Assembly: GCA_903813345.2 (NCBI GenBank)
Contig: CAIIXF020000301.1
Location: 1-25,000 of the forward strand
Length of the DNA: 25,000 nt
DNA from: Owenia fusiformis
Lineage: Eukaryota > Annelida > Polychaeta > Sabellida > Oweniidae
Direction: 5' to 3'
Below are positions 8,801 through 20,800 of this stretch, piece after piece (positions within the stretch are counted from its first letter, which is position 1; every line of letters begins with the position of its first letter). The position numbers and the translations under genes are program-made. The notes under the pieces were generated by a model. The model saw only the letters and a list, made by a program, of their open reading frames with translations. It was not told where the DNA came from and did not search any database.

Positions 8801-11800
8801 CCACCCTGAACATCAAATTCTAGCAAATGGACTAAAATACCTAAGGAAATAAAGTCCATCGGCCTTGTTATTCTAGATAATATAGTCCCGGACTTTATTT
8901 TCATATTTCCATATTTACGTTGACACCGGTGTAAAGTAAATCTGATTTCATGAGGATTTAGATCCGTAGGACCATATACCCAAGGAACCACGCTCTTTTG
9001 GAGTTATTCTTCGACATGACTTTAATATTCATTCCACACCTCTTTAATTTGGCCTGGTCTTTTTGTTTTCAATTGTAATGATGATTAACTAAGAATGGTG
9101 GATGAGGGCTTGGTCATGATATTGTTTTACTATTTATAAACGTTATTTTAGCCTGGATGACTATTTTCCCTTGTTAGTCCATATTGCGTTTAAAATAATT
9201 TTTGACATTGAACTATTTTTGTCTCATCCTGCCCCGTTTTGTTTTTTATAAATGAAGTTTAGTTTAACGATTATAATGACATTACCTGGCTGTTGGTCGA
9301 AGCAGGAAATGAAATACATCTTGTAGTCATGACAATACGCTTCTGTAACACTACATCTGTGCAGGCCCTCGAAATTAAATGAGCATTCGAGTGAAATGCC
9401 TTTGGTTCGGCCTTGTTCTCGCTTTTGATCAAATGAACCGTGTGCTCCAACTTTACTATACTTATACCCCAGACTGTAGCACGCCGCTTCGGCTACATCC
9501 TTACTACTTGGGTATAATGAGTTCTTATATTTAACAATGCAAACCTTTTTCCATGTTTTCTTATACCATACTTCAAGTAGACCAGTCGAATTGCTCTGGC
9601 CTCCAACTAATCGAGGTCTCATTAATGTATCGACGCATGATATCTGTACATGGCTTGCTCCACACTCGTCTAATGCGTATTTATAATGCCAAGGACTTGC
9701 ACGCCGGAACAGCGCCGTCCATTTGGTATAAGAACATTTTTTCAGACTTTTTTCGGTTCCATAGCAATTCAAATCGGTTATAATTTGCGGTGCCCAGTAA
9801 GTATCAAAAGTGTATGGTCGAAAGGGGAAACTAAAGTGAGCTTTAAAGCCCAGTTGTTTACAAACAACATGTGAAGCCCCTGTTGTCCAGTTGGTGCCAC
9901 AAACACGGAACCATCTACCACTGAAACTGTCTTTCACTTCCAAAACGCCAAATGAACCTCGATTTAAACGAATTTCATCCCTCGGTTTTGGATCTAATGA
10001 AAAAAATGAGATGACTGTTATGACCGTTATTTTTTGTTCGCAAAATCGTAAATTTAATTAAAACTAACTTTAAGAAAATAGAACATATTACTCTGAAGAA
10101 AATAGAACATATTACTCTGAAGTAAATGAACATAAGTTATTATTATATACCCAATATGTAACACTAATCCTGATTGGTCAATACCTAGTCACGTGTTCCG
10201 AAATAGATTTACTATTTCCCTCGGAAAGTTATATTCCCTCAAATGTGACGTCAGCGGGAATATACATTTGAACTATTGCCCGCTGACGTCACAATTGCAA
10301 GTTCTATTACCCTTGGTAACGTCTGCGCATCATCACTGCGCAGACGAAAAACAGAAAAATGGAGGATGAGCACAAACACAAATCAACTCCGTTCACCATG
10401 ACAGACGTGCGTGAACGATACAATATAAGCAACGTGTATAAAGTTCCCTAAGCTCAATACGTCTGTGTAATTTCAAGTGTTATGATAATCTATTCCGCGT
10501 GTTAAACGCGATTGAATTTGTCAAATGAGAGTCTCAGAGGCAAAAATTTCTGTTGAGCATCTGATGACGTCACAGCTTATAATGCTAACAATGGACCCGG
10601 GGAGGAGGCTTTCTAAGCCTTTTTGGCCTTCGCAGAGGAAACGGGACAAGAGTCAGTATAGGGTATATAATAAAACAAATAGTGACTGCCTAATTTCGAG
10701 CAATAGTGTAAATGATTTCCCCTTGGGAATATCCTCTACAATGTACTATTCCCTCAGCCTGCGGCTTCGGGAATAGTACATTGTAGAGGATATTCCCTCG
10801 GGGAAATAATTTACACTATTGCCCTCAATGGCAGTCACTATTTGTATATTATTAACTTTAAGAGGTTTCACGTTTTTTTTATTAAGCGATAATTCACCAA
10901 TGTATAGTATTCATCCTCACCTCTTTTTGCCGATAAAAATTAAGAAAACTGGTTCATATTTAAGCAAGAAATGAACTCATCCATGCGTGAAAATGGTTCA
11001 GAAAATGCATTTCAAAATTTTAGTTCTCATAGTAACCAATGGGACATAATATATTCATCCTTTTTAACCTGTTTAGACAATCAACATTGGTTTAGTTCTG
11101 ATGTTTAGCAGATTCAGAAAAGATTGACAAAAAGTGTTTTTCAACCTGAGTAGTGATGTCACGATGAGGTCACTTAGGTTGCAAAATATTTTTAATATGC
11201 ATGCTATTTGGCATGCTATTAAAGCTATCTCAATCATAATCAATGCATACATCATTTCAATTTCAAACATTGAACAATGGGTAATAGAACTAAAAAAAAT
11301 ATTTTCTAAAACTAAAAAGAGTTACCTGATGAAACTTTCAGACATTTATGATAATTTAATTGTCAGTCAGACAAATATTTTCAATAACAGAATTATTTCA
11401 TCTTTATCTTGGTACGACATTGAAATATGGGTGGTGGTACCAAAACTACTTTAGGAACACCCTATATGATATATTTGATTTCATATTTTGAATAAATTCT
11501 TACCACTAATTAGCTTACTCCTACAGGAAACACCAGACTCCAAATAACGGCATGATTCGGATTTTGATATTAAGCATACATCATAATAATAAGTATCGCA
11601 TCTTACGAATTCAAGGTTCAGCGAGTGTTTATTCTTCGTTAAGTTTTTAATATTATTTATTGGTTGTGCGAATTTCCAATTCATTCCCAACTTCTTACAA
11701 ACTTCCACTGCTCCTCTTGGTTCAAGTCCACGGCAAATTGAATTCCACTTTCCATCATGTAGAACTTCAACTCTACCAATTCTTGATTTAGGCTTGGTCT

Positions 11801-14800
11801 CAACCAATCGTAATTGAAGGTTACATGTCACTTGTAAGTCATTTTTCGCATCAAACATAAATGTTTTACCATCTGTTTCCGCCATGCTCTGTTTGCATTC
11901 CTTTATTGTCATTTCTTTTCCTTAAAAGAAATGAAATAAATGAAATAGTGTATATTTGCTACAAAGAAATATAAAGTACAGGGTGGCGCAAAAAGTTGAA
12001 TCCCCAAAATTAAAGATATGCCTTTAAATTAATATCAACAATAGAATAATTAAAAATTGCTAGAAGCGAGAATTCACAAGTGGGCAATATGTCTTTTATC
12101 AACTCCAGAATAGGAAGAGGTGGGGATTAATCATCTAAGTTGTGGTCATGTTGTAATATTTTTATCCATCAAAATACCGCGGTTGCACTAGCGGATTCAG
12201 AAGCTAGCAAGCGGGGGGGGGGGCGACATAAGTCTGGAGAAAATACTTCTTGGGGTCATAAAAATATCCGCCAGTGGGTTGTAGGCATTACTCACTACAT
12301 ATGAAATAAAATCAATTAAGAACTGTATTTTGCTTCAACTTCATTTTCCCATTGCACTTGGTCACTTGCACTCTCGAAACTAAACTACTCTTAAAACGTA
12401 AATAAAAACATTGGAAATTGAAGTGAGTATATAGAGCCTCTTTTTTGTATGAGATGTTGAATTCAGAATAGAATAAAGTCATCTTAAAATCAATACAAAT
12501 GCGCTAACTAGATATACCTGTACACGGGGTTTGCTGTACATGAACTATTGGGACACCCTGTATATATCTAACTTCTTCCAATATGAAACAGCATTGTTTG
12601 ATATTATGAAACAGCATTGTTTGATATTATGAAAAAGCATTGTTTGATATTATGAAACAGCATTGTTTGATATTATGAAACAGCATTGTTTGATATTATG
12701 AAAAAGCATTGTTTGATACTATGAAACAGCATTGTTTGTTCAATTCAAGACAAGCAGTTCTTCTTTTAAATTCTTTTTGCATTTTCTTGAATGTGGTAAC
12801 AGAACTATTTCTCCCCTACCCCTATATTTCAATTTCACTTATTCGATGTTGGTTGTTAGGCAAAATAATGGACCAAAATAATATTGGAATAGTATCGAGT
12901 CAACCATTTATTTATTTTCTTATAAAACACCGATTTGTATTTGTTGTATATCTTGAGACAAAAACAAGTTGATTCGTTAAATTGATTTCAATGACCCCCC
13001 CCCCCCCCCCTTGGGACCTAGTGGTATAAGAAAGTTGCAGACATTAGGGTAAATCAATCAGTTTGAATCGACGTTCAATACTGAAGCATTTCAATTTGAC
13101 GTTTTGGGTTCTTGTCGTGTAAATGTCGGAATATTATGTTAGACGAATATTCTCATGTTACAACCAAAATCATCCTAATTATACCATTTTAAAATATCAT
13201 ATGCATCTTTCTTTCTTTCCAAACACTTTTTCTAAGCAACTAGAAGAACTTACATGGTCAACTAGTATGGTATCTGGACATTCGGGAAATTAAGTCAAAT
13301 TTTCAAAGGACAAAGGTCAAGAACTAGGTCAAATTTTACATTTTCAACATTCTGTCATTTATCTCCGTCGTTATTTACCGTCCCCCATCTTTTTTCATCA
13401 TGGAGCTTAGAAAAAGCCAAATCGAGAAAAAAATCGTGAATTGTAAAAACACGAGATTCATACTAGATGGAGTAAACCTGAATGAAAGCCTACAATACAT
13501 GTAGGAGCGGAACTTAAAATCTGCTTTGCTGCAAAGTTGGGCAGTAAAAGCCCTAGGTAAAGATCTAGGTCAAATTTATAGTTTTTCCTTACATTTGCGA
13601 TTCTGACTCTACGCTTTAATGAATTTTGTATACAGATAGCAAAGAGTATGCTTTTAGTGTCAGCCTTTCCCGTCAGAAGGTATTTTGACCAACTTTTGAG
13701 AAATGGTGTCCGAAAAGCAGGTCAAAATGAAAAATGCTCCAAATCTAACATATAAGTTATGAAATAAGAGAATAATTTTCTTAGAAATCCTAATCTGCAA
13801 ACTAAATTTCAATCCGACTTCCGGTTCGGAAGTAATGGCGTTTTTAAGTTTCAAAAATCGCTATTTTGGTACATTACATGTTGAGTCAATGAGACCAAAG
13901 AAATTTTTGAATTGTAAAAATTTGAGATGCAGTCTGAGAACATGCTAATTCAATGAAAACCCAGAATAGAGGCTCAAAATCTAATTTGCCTCAAAACTTG
14001 AAAACTAAAAAGCATAGGTCAAAATCTAGGTCAAATTTATAGTTTTTCCTTATTTCTGCGATTCTGACACGTATTACACTTTAATAATATTCTTCGAAAT
14101 TTGGTATACAGATAGCAAAGAGTATGCTCATAGTGTTAGCCTTTTCCCGTCAGAAGGTATTTTGACCCACAAGACATGATGTCCGAAAAGTAGGTCAAAA
14201 CGAAACCTTCTCAAAATTTAATGCGTGAGTTGTGAAACAAGGGTAGGATTTTCTCAGGAATCCACATCTGCCAACTAAATTTCAATTGGACCTCCGGATA
14301 CAAATAAAATAAATGAAAGCCTACAATAGAAGTGGCCCTCCAAAGCTACTTTAATTTAAAATTTGGACACTGAATGACACTGGATTTTTTCCCAAACTCA
14401 TTTTATCTAAAACAGTTCACATGCTAAAGGTTGTTGGAATATATTTTAAAATTTGAACCAATTTTTTCACTTTTAAGGTGGATTCCGGCTATGGTATTAA
14501 TGATTGCGAAATAGGGATCGAAATCAGCCACTGCATTTCATAATAAACTGGTAATTGCTAGACCCGACGGAGCGTATTGGGAATCTCCGCGTGGTGTAGT
14601 GATAAATTTTGAACAGAGAATAATGCTAAAAATGTAGACGCAGCGATGGAGGTCTTTAATAGACTAGATGAGAGTGGAAAAAATCTTGATTTACGCCATT
14701 AAATATTCAAAATTCAGTCAAAGCGATGTTATATTTGAAATCTACATGTAAAAGTACATCTAGAAATATGGTTTCGAAAATTGTTTATCAAGTTTGAAAA

Positions 14801-17800
14801 TTTAATTATTTTTGAAAGTGTGACTTCTAGTTCGGGTTGATTCTCCATAGAGCCCATGTTACAAAATCACAAAAAGTGAAATATCCTTTTTTGTATGGGT
14901 CAGATAACATTTTCATTTACTGGACATATTTTGATTTGTATAACTATTAGATACATACGGGTTATATGAAAATTGAACCACTAAAACAGATGTAATTTAA
15001 GTTAAAGGGAACTTTCTACTATACCCACCATGCTATCTGACCCGAACGAGCCACCTGGTGGTGAAACTGGTAACTACCTACTCGCATCTGCGTTATTGGC
15101 GTATACGACATGGTACTCTGTATAATAAAGTAATGTTCCGCCATTTTTGTTTTGCTTTTTATGGAACGGGTTTGAAGAAAAAGGGTGCAGTATACAAGAC
15201 TCGCAGTCCTTGATTTTCAAACATCCTGTATGTCCAAAAATTAACTGTTTTTCGTAGCGTAGTGATTTTCGATACGTCACGAGAGTTGGACCCGCGTTGT
15301 TTATTTAAATTCGTTTTTTGCCAAAATATATACATTTCTACATTAACTATTCTGTTTAACAGTACATGGTGTAGTAATTTCAAAACAACAATGGTGAAGC
15401 TTTTCAAAATTCAAAAAAGCGTTTTAATACATTATTAATATATTATTTATCTTATTAATTTATAATTATTCACCTGTGCAATTAAAGATTTTTTTAAAAA
15501 ATGTCGATTTCCTTGTTGTAAATCTTCTATAATCCTCCGGAGGGATTATTCTATAAGCATTCTTCGGATTGAAGCCCAATTGTCTGCACACGACTTTGTA
15601 AAGATTTCCTGTTATAAATCGACTCACTCCTCCCCAGTAGCCATAATTCTTGATTTCCACTCTGCCAGTGTAATCATTTTTGCCAACAATTCGAACTTCT
15701 GTTGCAATCTCTAAAGTTTATTTGAAAATGATAATTATTAATTCAAGTTCCGATGATATATTTCTGCAAAATAATTAAAAAATACATAAAAGTAGCAGTG
15801 TGTGCCCAAAGTCTAAATACCACACTTATACTTCTGCTTCCTAGTCAACTCATACCAAAGACAATTCGTACCCAAGACTATAGTGAAAGGTTCTATGGCA
15901 TACAATAAAATCAAACACTACTGTATAGAGAAGTAGTGTACTAGTACTCCCATGGTTTGGTACCAATTGTGTAAATACAAACCTGAAATGACATTCAAAT
16001 GTAAACTTATGGTAAGACTACTGGTTGGTGAAGGTGTTGGTCGTCACACCGAGCCAAATGTGAATATGGTATGCCCAGTGTGTAATTCGCATGAATAATT
16101 GAAACATTTTGTTAAATCTTGCGATGTGCTGGGAACAATTAGACATCCTTAACGACCTTACTTACGCGGAACTAAATGTAATTGTAAATATGCTCAATAT
16201 TCTAAACGTCCTGCACCTAAAAAGCACAATGTATCATATGTTTTTAATGAAATCTCCCATTTACTAATTTTTGACATATTGTGAGACTTAGAATCTTCAC
16301 ATTATGTCTGCGTAATGGTAGATAATTCCATTCCATTTTGTACAAGATATATTAAGGTGTATCAAATTATATTAAAACAGATCGAGCGAGTCCTTCATTG
16401 CTGTCTACTACATTGTACAACTTCAAATTGTGAGATCAATCTACATTTTCGTAATGAACAATTGTTCTTACCCAGTGAGTAACAAATGGTGACCCATCTT
16501 AAATCACACATAATGATTGTGTGATATCATGTTGACTAAACCCTAACATCACAATTGTCCAATTGGCAACACACCGAGAAAGGCAAAATGTTTTTTGTCA
16601 CAACTACGCGTTTGGTTACATTGAAACACATGACACGCATAAACTCATATCCTCCACTTATGAAATAGATTTTTGCGCCATCGATTCTCGCCTCTTACCT
16701 TATTCACTTCCGATCATTTCGTATAAGAATGGGAAAGTACATGCACAAATGATTTTATATCCATTGTAGAATGATGCAGGATTCTTTATTGCAATTCAAA
16801 CATAACACTGATGAAGTAAAACATAAAGAAAACATTTATTGAGAATGTATGATATGTCACTGAATCAAACATACCAAGTGTGTCAGTCTCACAAGTTCAT
16901 CATCGGTTTTAGGTTACAGCTTATGTTTTGGACTAGTTTATGTTTTAGAAATATTTAATAGGGGTGGTGAGTTACAATGTATGTTCCTTTGAAAACTATT
17001 TAGAAGGTTTCGCCTCTAAATATATCATAGAAAAGTAATCTAATTAATTTGATGCAGATTTTTACAATAAAATAATGAAAACTCAGTAAGAAAATAGTAT
17101 CAATTGAAATGCACACACTAATGATATGCCGTCTCCCCTTTTTAAGAATAGCCCAGCTCAACCCGTGCATGTATCAAAAATTAAATGCACAGCAAAATCA
17201 TCTTCATACATACATCAATAAAATAAGGCACCGAAATGCTCTGAGCTGATTGGCTGAGACACACTTGGCATGTTTGTATATTGTTTAAGGTTCTTTTGAT
17301 GTCTCTGCATTAATAGTTGCATGTTTGTGATGACTGGTTAATTGTTTGAGGATTGCAACATCTTTGTGACGTTTGGTTACCTCTTTGAGAATTGCGACAT
17401 GTTTGTGATGTCTGGTTAATTGTTTGAGGATTGCAACATCTATGTGACGTTTGGTTACCTCTTTGAGGAATGCGACTTGTTTGTGATGTTTGGTTACCTG
17501 TTTAAGAATTGGGACATGTTTGTGATGTTTGGTTACCTGTTTAAGGATTGCGACATGTTTGTGACGTATGGTTACTTGTTTGAGTATTGCGACATGTTTG
17601 TGATGTTTGGTTACCTGTTTGAGTATTGCGACATGTTTGTGATGTTTGGTTACCTGTTTAAAGATTGCGACATGTTTGTGACGTTTGGTTACCTCTTTGA
17701 GAATTGCGACATGTTTGTGACATTTGGTTACCTATTTAAGGATTGTGACATGTTTGTGATGTTTGATGTTTCGTTACCTCTTTGAGAATTGCGGCATGTT

Positions 17801-20800
17801 TGTGATGTTTGGTTACCTCTTTGAGAATTGTGACATGTTTGTGATGTTTGGTTACCTGTTTGTGTATTGCGACATCTTTGTGATGTTTGGTTACCTGTTT
17901 GATTATTGCGACATGTTTGTGATGTTTCGTTACCTCTTTGAGAATTGCGACATGTTTGTGATGTTTGGTTACCTGTTTGATTATTGCGACATATCAGGCT
18001 TTGATATAGCTTGTCTGTACACCTTCTGATCATAGAGATTTGCAGTCCGTCCCAGAGGTGTGAATAAGTAGGTTGATCAATGGAAGTAGCATTGTCTCCC
18101 TGTGCTGTAACCTTGAATCTAAATGCCCAAACAGATACTAGTGGGGGACGCCCAAATGCATTTAATCCTACATAGTAAGGATTCAGTGGTGTGACTCCAG
18201 CCATCTCACAAAGGGTGTTCATAACGAAGGCAGAATTGTCCTCAGAAACTGAGTACATAGGCGAATAGCAAACAGGCCGCCATGCCCATTTAAAGAATAT
18301 CTCCAGTCTTCCTGATGTTCCGGTAGTGCTTCCTGCTAGTCTTATTCGGGGCTCGCAAACAGCTACTGCATCCGCTGGAAACTGTGTGGTCGGAAAGGTT
18401 AAGGATCTCGAGTAAAATCAAACAATAAAAGTATTTATAATAATATTTCTATTTAAATAAAGATTGAGGCTTCCCTACCAGTTTTGTTGAATTACATTGC
18501 ACGGTTCCTCCTAAAACATGTTTGCAATCCTTTAACGAATCTTCACTTCCGTTGCAGTTAACATTTGTCAGGGAGTATCCTTGTTCACCTCTACCATCTG
18601 AAAGATAAACGAAGATTGGAGCATCTACATGTACACATACTCCTTCGAAAACATTTTATTGTCATACATGCAATCGTATATGTACACTGGTACTCGGATC
18701 ACCTAGTTATGCTGACGATACGTCAGCGTAACAAGATGGAAGAACTTCCGGGCTTCGTTTTCGGTAAGATATTTTTATTTCTCGATTCTACACCACTCCT
18801 AAGTCAAGTTGTGGACAATAATTTGGCTCAAAGTTAAGGAAGATAGTCTAGTTTGAGAATATGCAGGCGATTCTATGTTTGGTATATTGACGAAGACGCA
18901 ATTTACATATTTAGTCCCTCGCCTTTGTTACGTTGACGGTCTTCATGAATATTGAATTAAATGCTGACTACATAATGCTGGTATACTCGTATTGTGATAC
19001 AACTAGTACCAAGTATGGTAGCCCTAAGAATATATTCACGGGATTTTCTATGATATATTTTAGACTTGCAAAAACACTAAGAATATACACTTACACCATG
19101 TAAAACCAACAATAGAGATTAAGTTGCTCTTCTTAAATCCAAGTTGTCTGCAAACAACCCTGGCATCTTTCAAGTCCCATCCAGCCTTGCATATTCCTCC
19201 CCATGTACCGTTTAAGTAAACTTCAACCCGTCCTTCTTTCCTGTTCCCACCAATTAATCTTACTCTATAATCTTTGATCGCAACCTTCCCTAAAATTACA
19301 GAAACATCAGTCTCCTAATAAATGCGTGAGATTTGCTTATATTATATCTCATAGGATATGAGTCAGACAAAACCAAGCCTCCAAAGTTATGTCGATTTAT
19401 ACTCATTTTTTATTGTTTTAGAACAAGCATTGTTTCCTTCCTTTCTCTCTCTTATTACGAACGTACAACAACATCCATAAAAGCTATATACCATAGTAGC
19501 CCGGACAGAATTGCCGGGTCACTTTTTCTTTAAAGGTCGAGTGCCCGGAAATATTAACACTAGTACAATTGAACATGTTGAACAACTAATATACATATTT
19601 TTTGTGGCTTGGTTGAATGGCTATGAATCCCAAGTTCCGATGTGTCTCATCAAAAAGACGATAGAGTGACAAGGATTATGTCAAGCGGAGTTTATCATTT
19701 TTGTGCAAATTTTCTTCTTGGATCGAAAAATTTCATTTTAATTCGATTAACTTACGAAAGGTGGCAAAAGGTCTAAAGATAGGTCATGTGACACAAAACA
19801 ACGAATCATATGACACGAAAACAATGATTCATTCGCCATATGGCATAGTTAAATGAGGTCAATTTTACGACAAACGAAAATCGTTTAGCTCAGCTTCAAT
19901 TTTGCTCTCGCAGTCGAACGAAACTGAAACTTCTTTCGTCTATATCTAGGTGAGTGGTTTTTTCAGGCTCCGGTATTGAAGTAAGTTCAGGTCGTATGCA
20001 TTATTCGGGGCAGGTTTGAGGCACCGACGATTTATATTGGAGTTTGTAGTCATGTAGTTTGCTGCTTTGGTATGAGGTAATTAGAGAGATTTCGTACAAC
20101 TTACAATGTATTAACGTATACTTATACTTATAAGTAAACGTTTCATAATGTGGGCATTTCGTCAGGAAAGATCTTCTCGGACTGTAATAAATAAAGGTCA
20201 AAGGGATGCCACGTGTACTTTCTTGAATTGTAGCATGTTTAGTTGATCCAAATGTGTTTGTCTAGAATAAAATAGGCTCATATATCGTACATATGTTATA
20301 GACTCATCTCTTCTCAATTGACTTTTTGGAGATGCTCGTTATGAAACACCCTGTATGTCATTTGTTGAGCTGCTGAATGGTTCGTTTCCAGGAATTGCTA
20401 GAACCTACTGGTTTGATTGGTGTTTCAAATTGATGGTTAAAGTATTTGATTGGATACTGTTCTTACTCAGCCTACTCAGGTCGCAGGACTTAAAGTTTTG
20501 TGGTCATTCCATTGTTACCCGTTGTGGATTACTAGCAGCCTTAGATCGTTTCACTCGTGCAACTATAGGGTAATGCTGCTACAGTTTTTAATGTCTTTCC
20601 AAGGAATCGCCTCTTAACCCATCCTTGGCATGCATGTGAATTGTTCTTCAGCTTTTCAATGGCCTCTGAGATGGCTGTTTGGACCACTTGAAAAGATTAA
20701 GGACCTACTCTCATCACACCCCGCACATTGGGGCGCCACCTTTTTCACATCCTCTTGAACACGACCCCGAACATTTAAATAGAGTTGAATTCAAAAATCT

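Noticed and set aside
9553-9874. Two plus-strand frames opposite exon 7
   Set aside because: Antisense shadows of the SRCR5/SRCR6 exon.
11134-11454. 106-residue plus-strand frame in intron 6
   Set aside because: Low-complexity isoleucine/serine-rich composition, no domain and no splice context.
17420-17785. Plus-strand open frame of repeated [13 protein letters not shown]
   Set aside because: It is the reverse strand of the 39-bp minisatellite; the unit is 13 codons long, so any frame free of stops stays open.
17763-18029. Second plus-strand repeat frame
   Set aside because: It is the same minisatellite after the 7-base insertion and runs antisense into exon 4.
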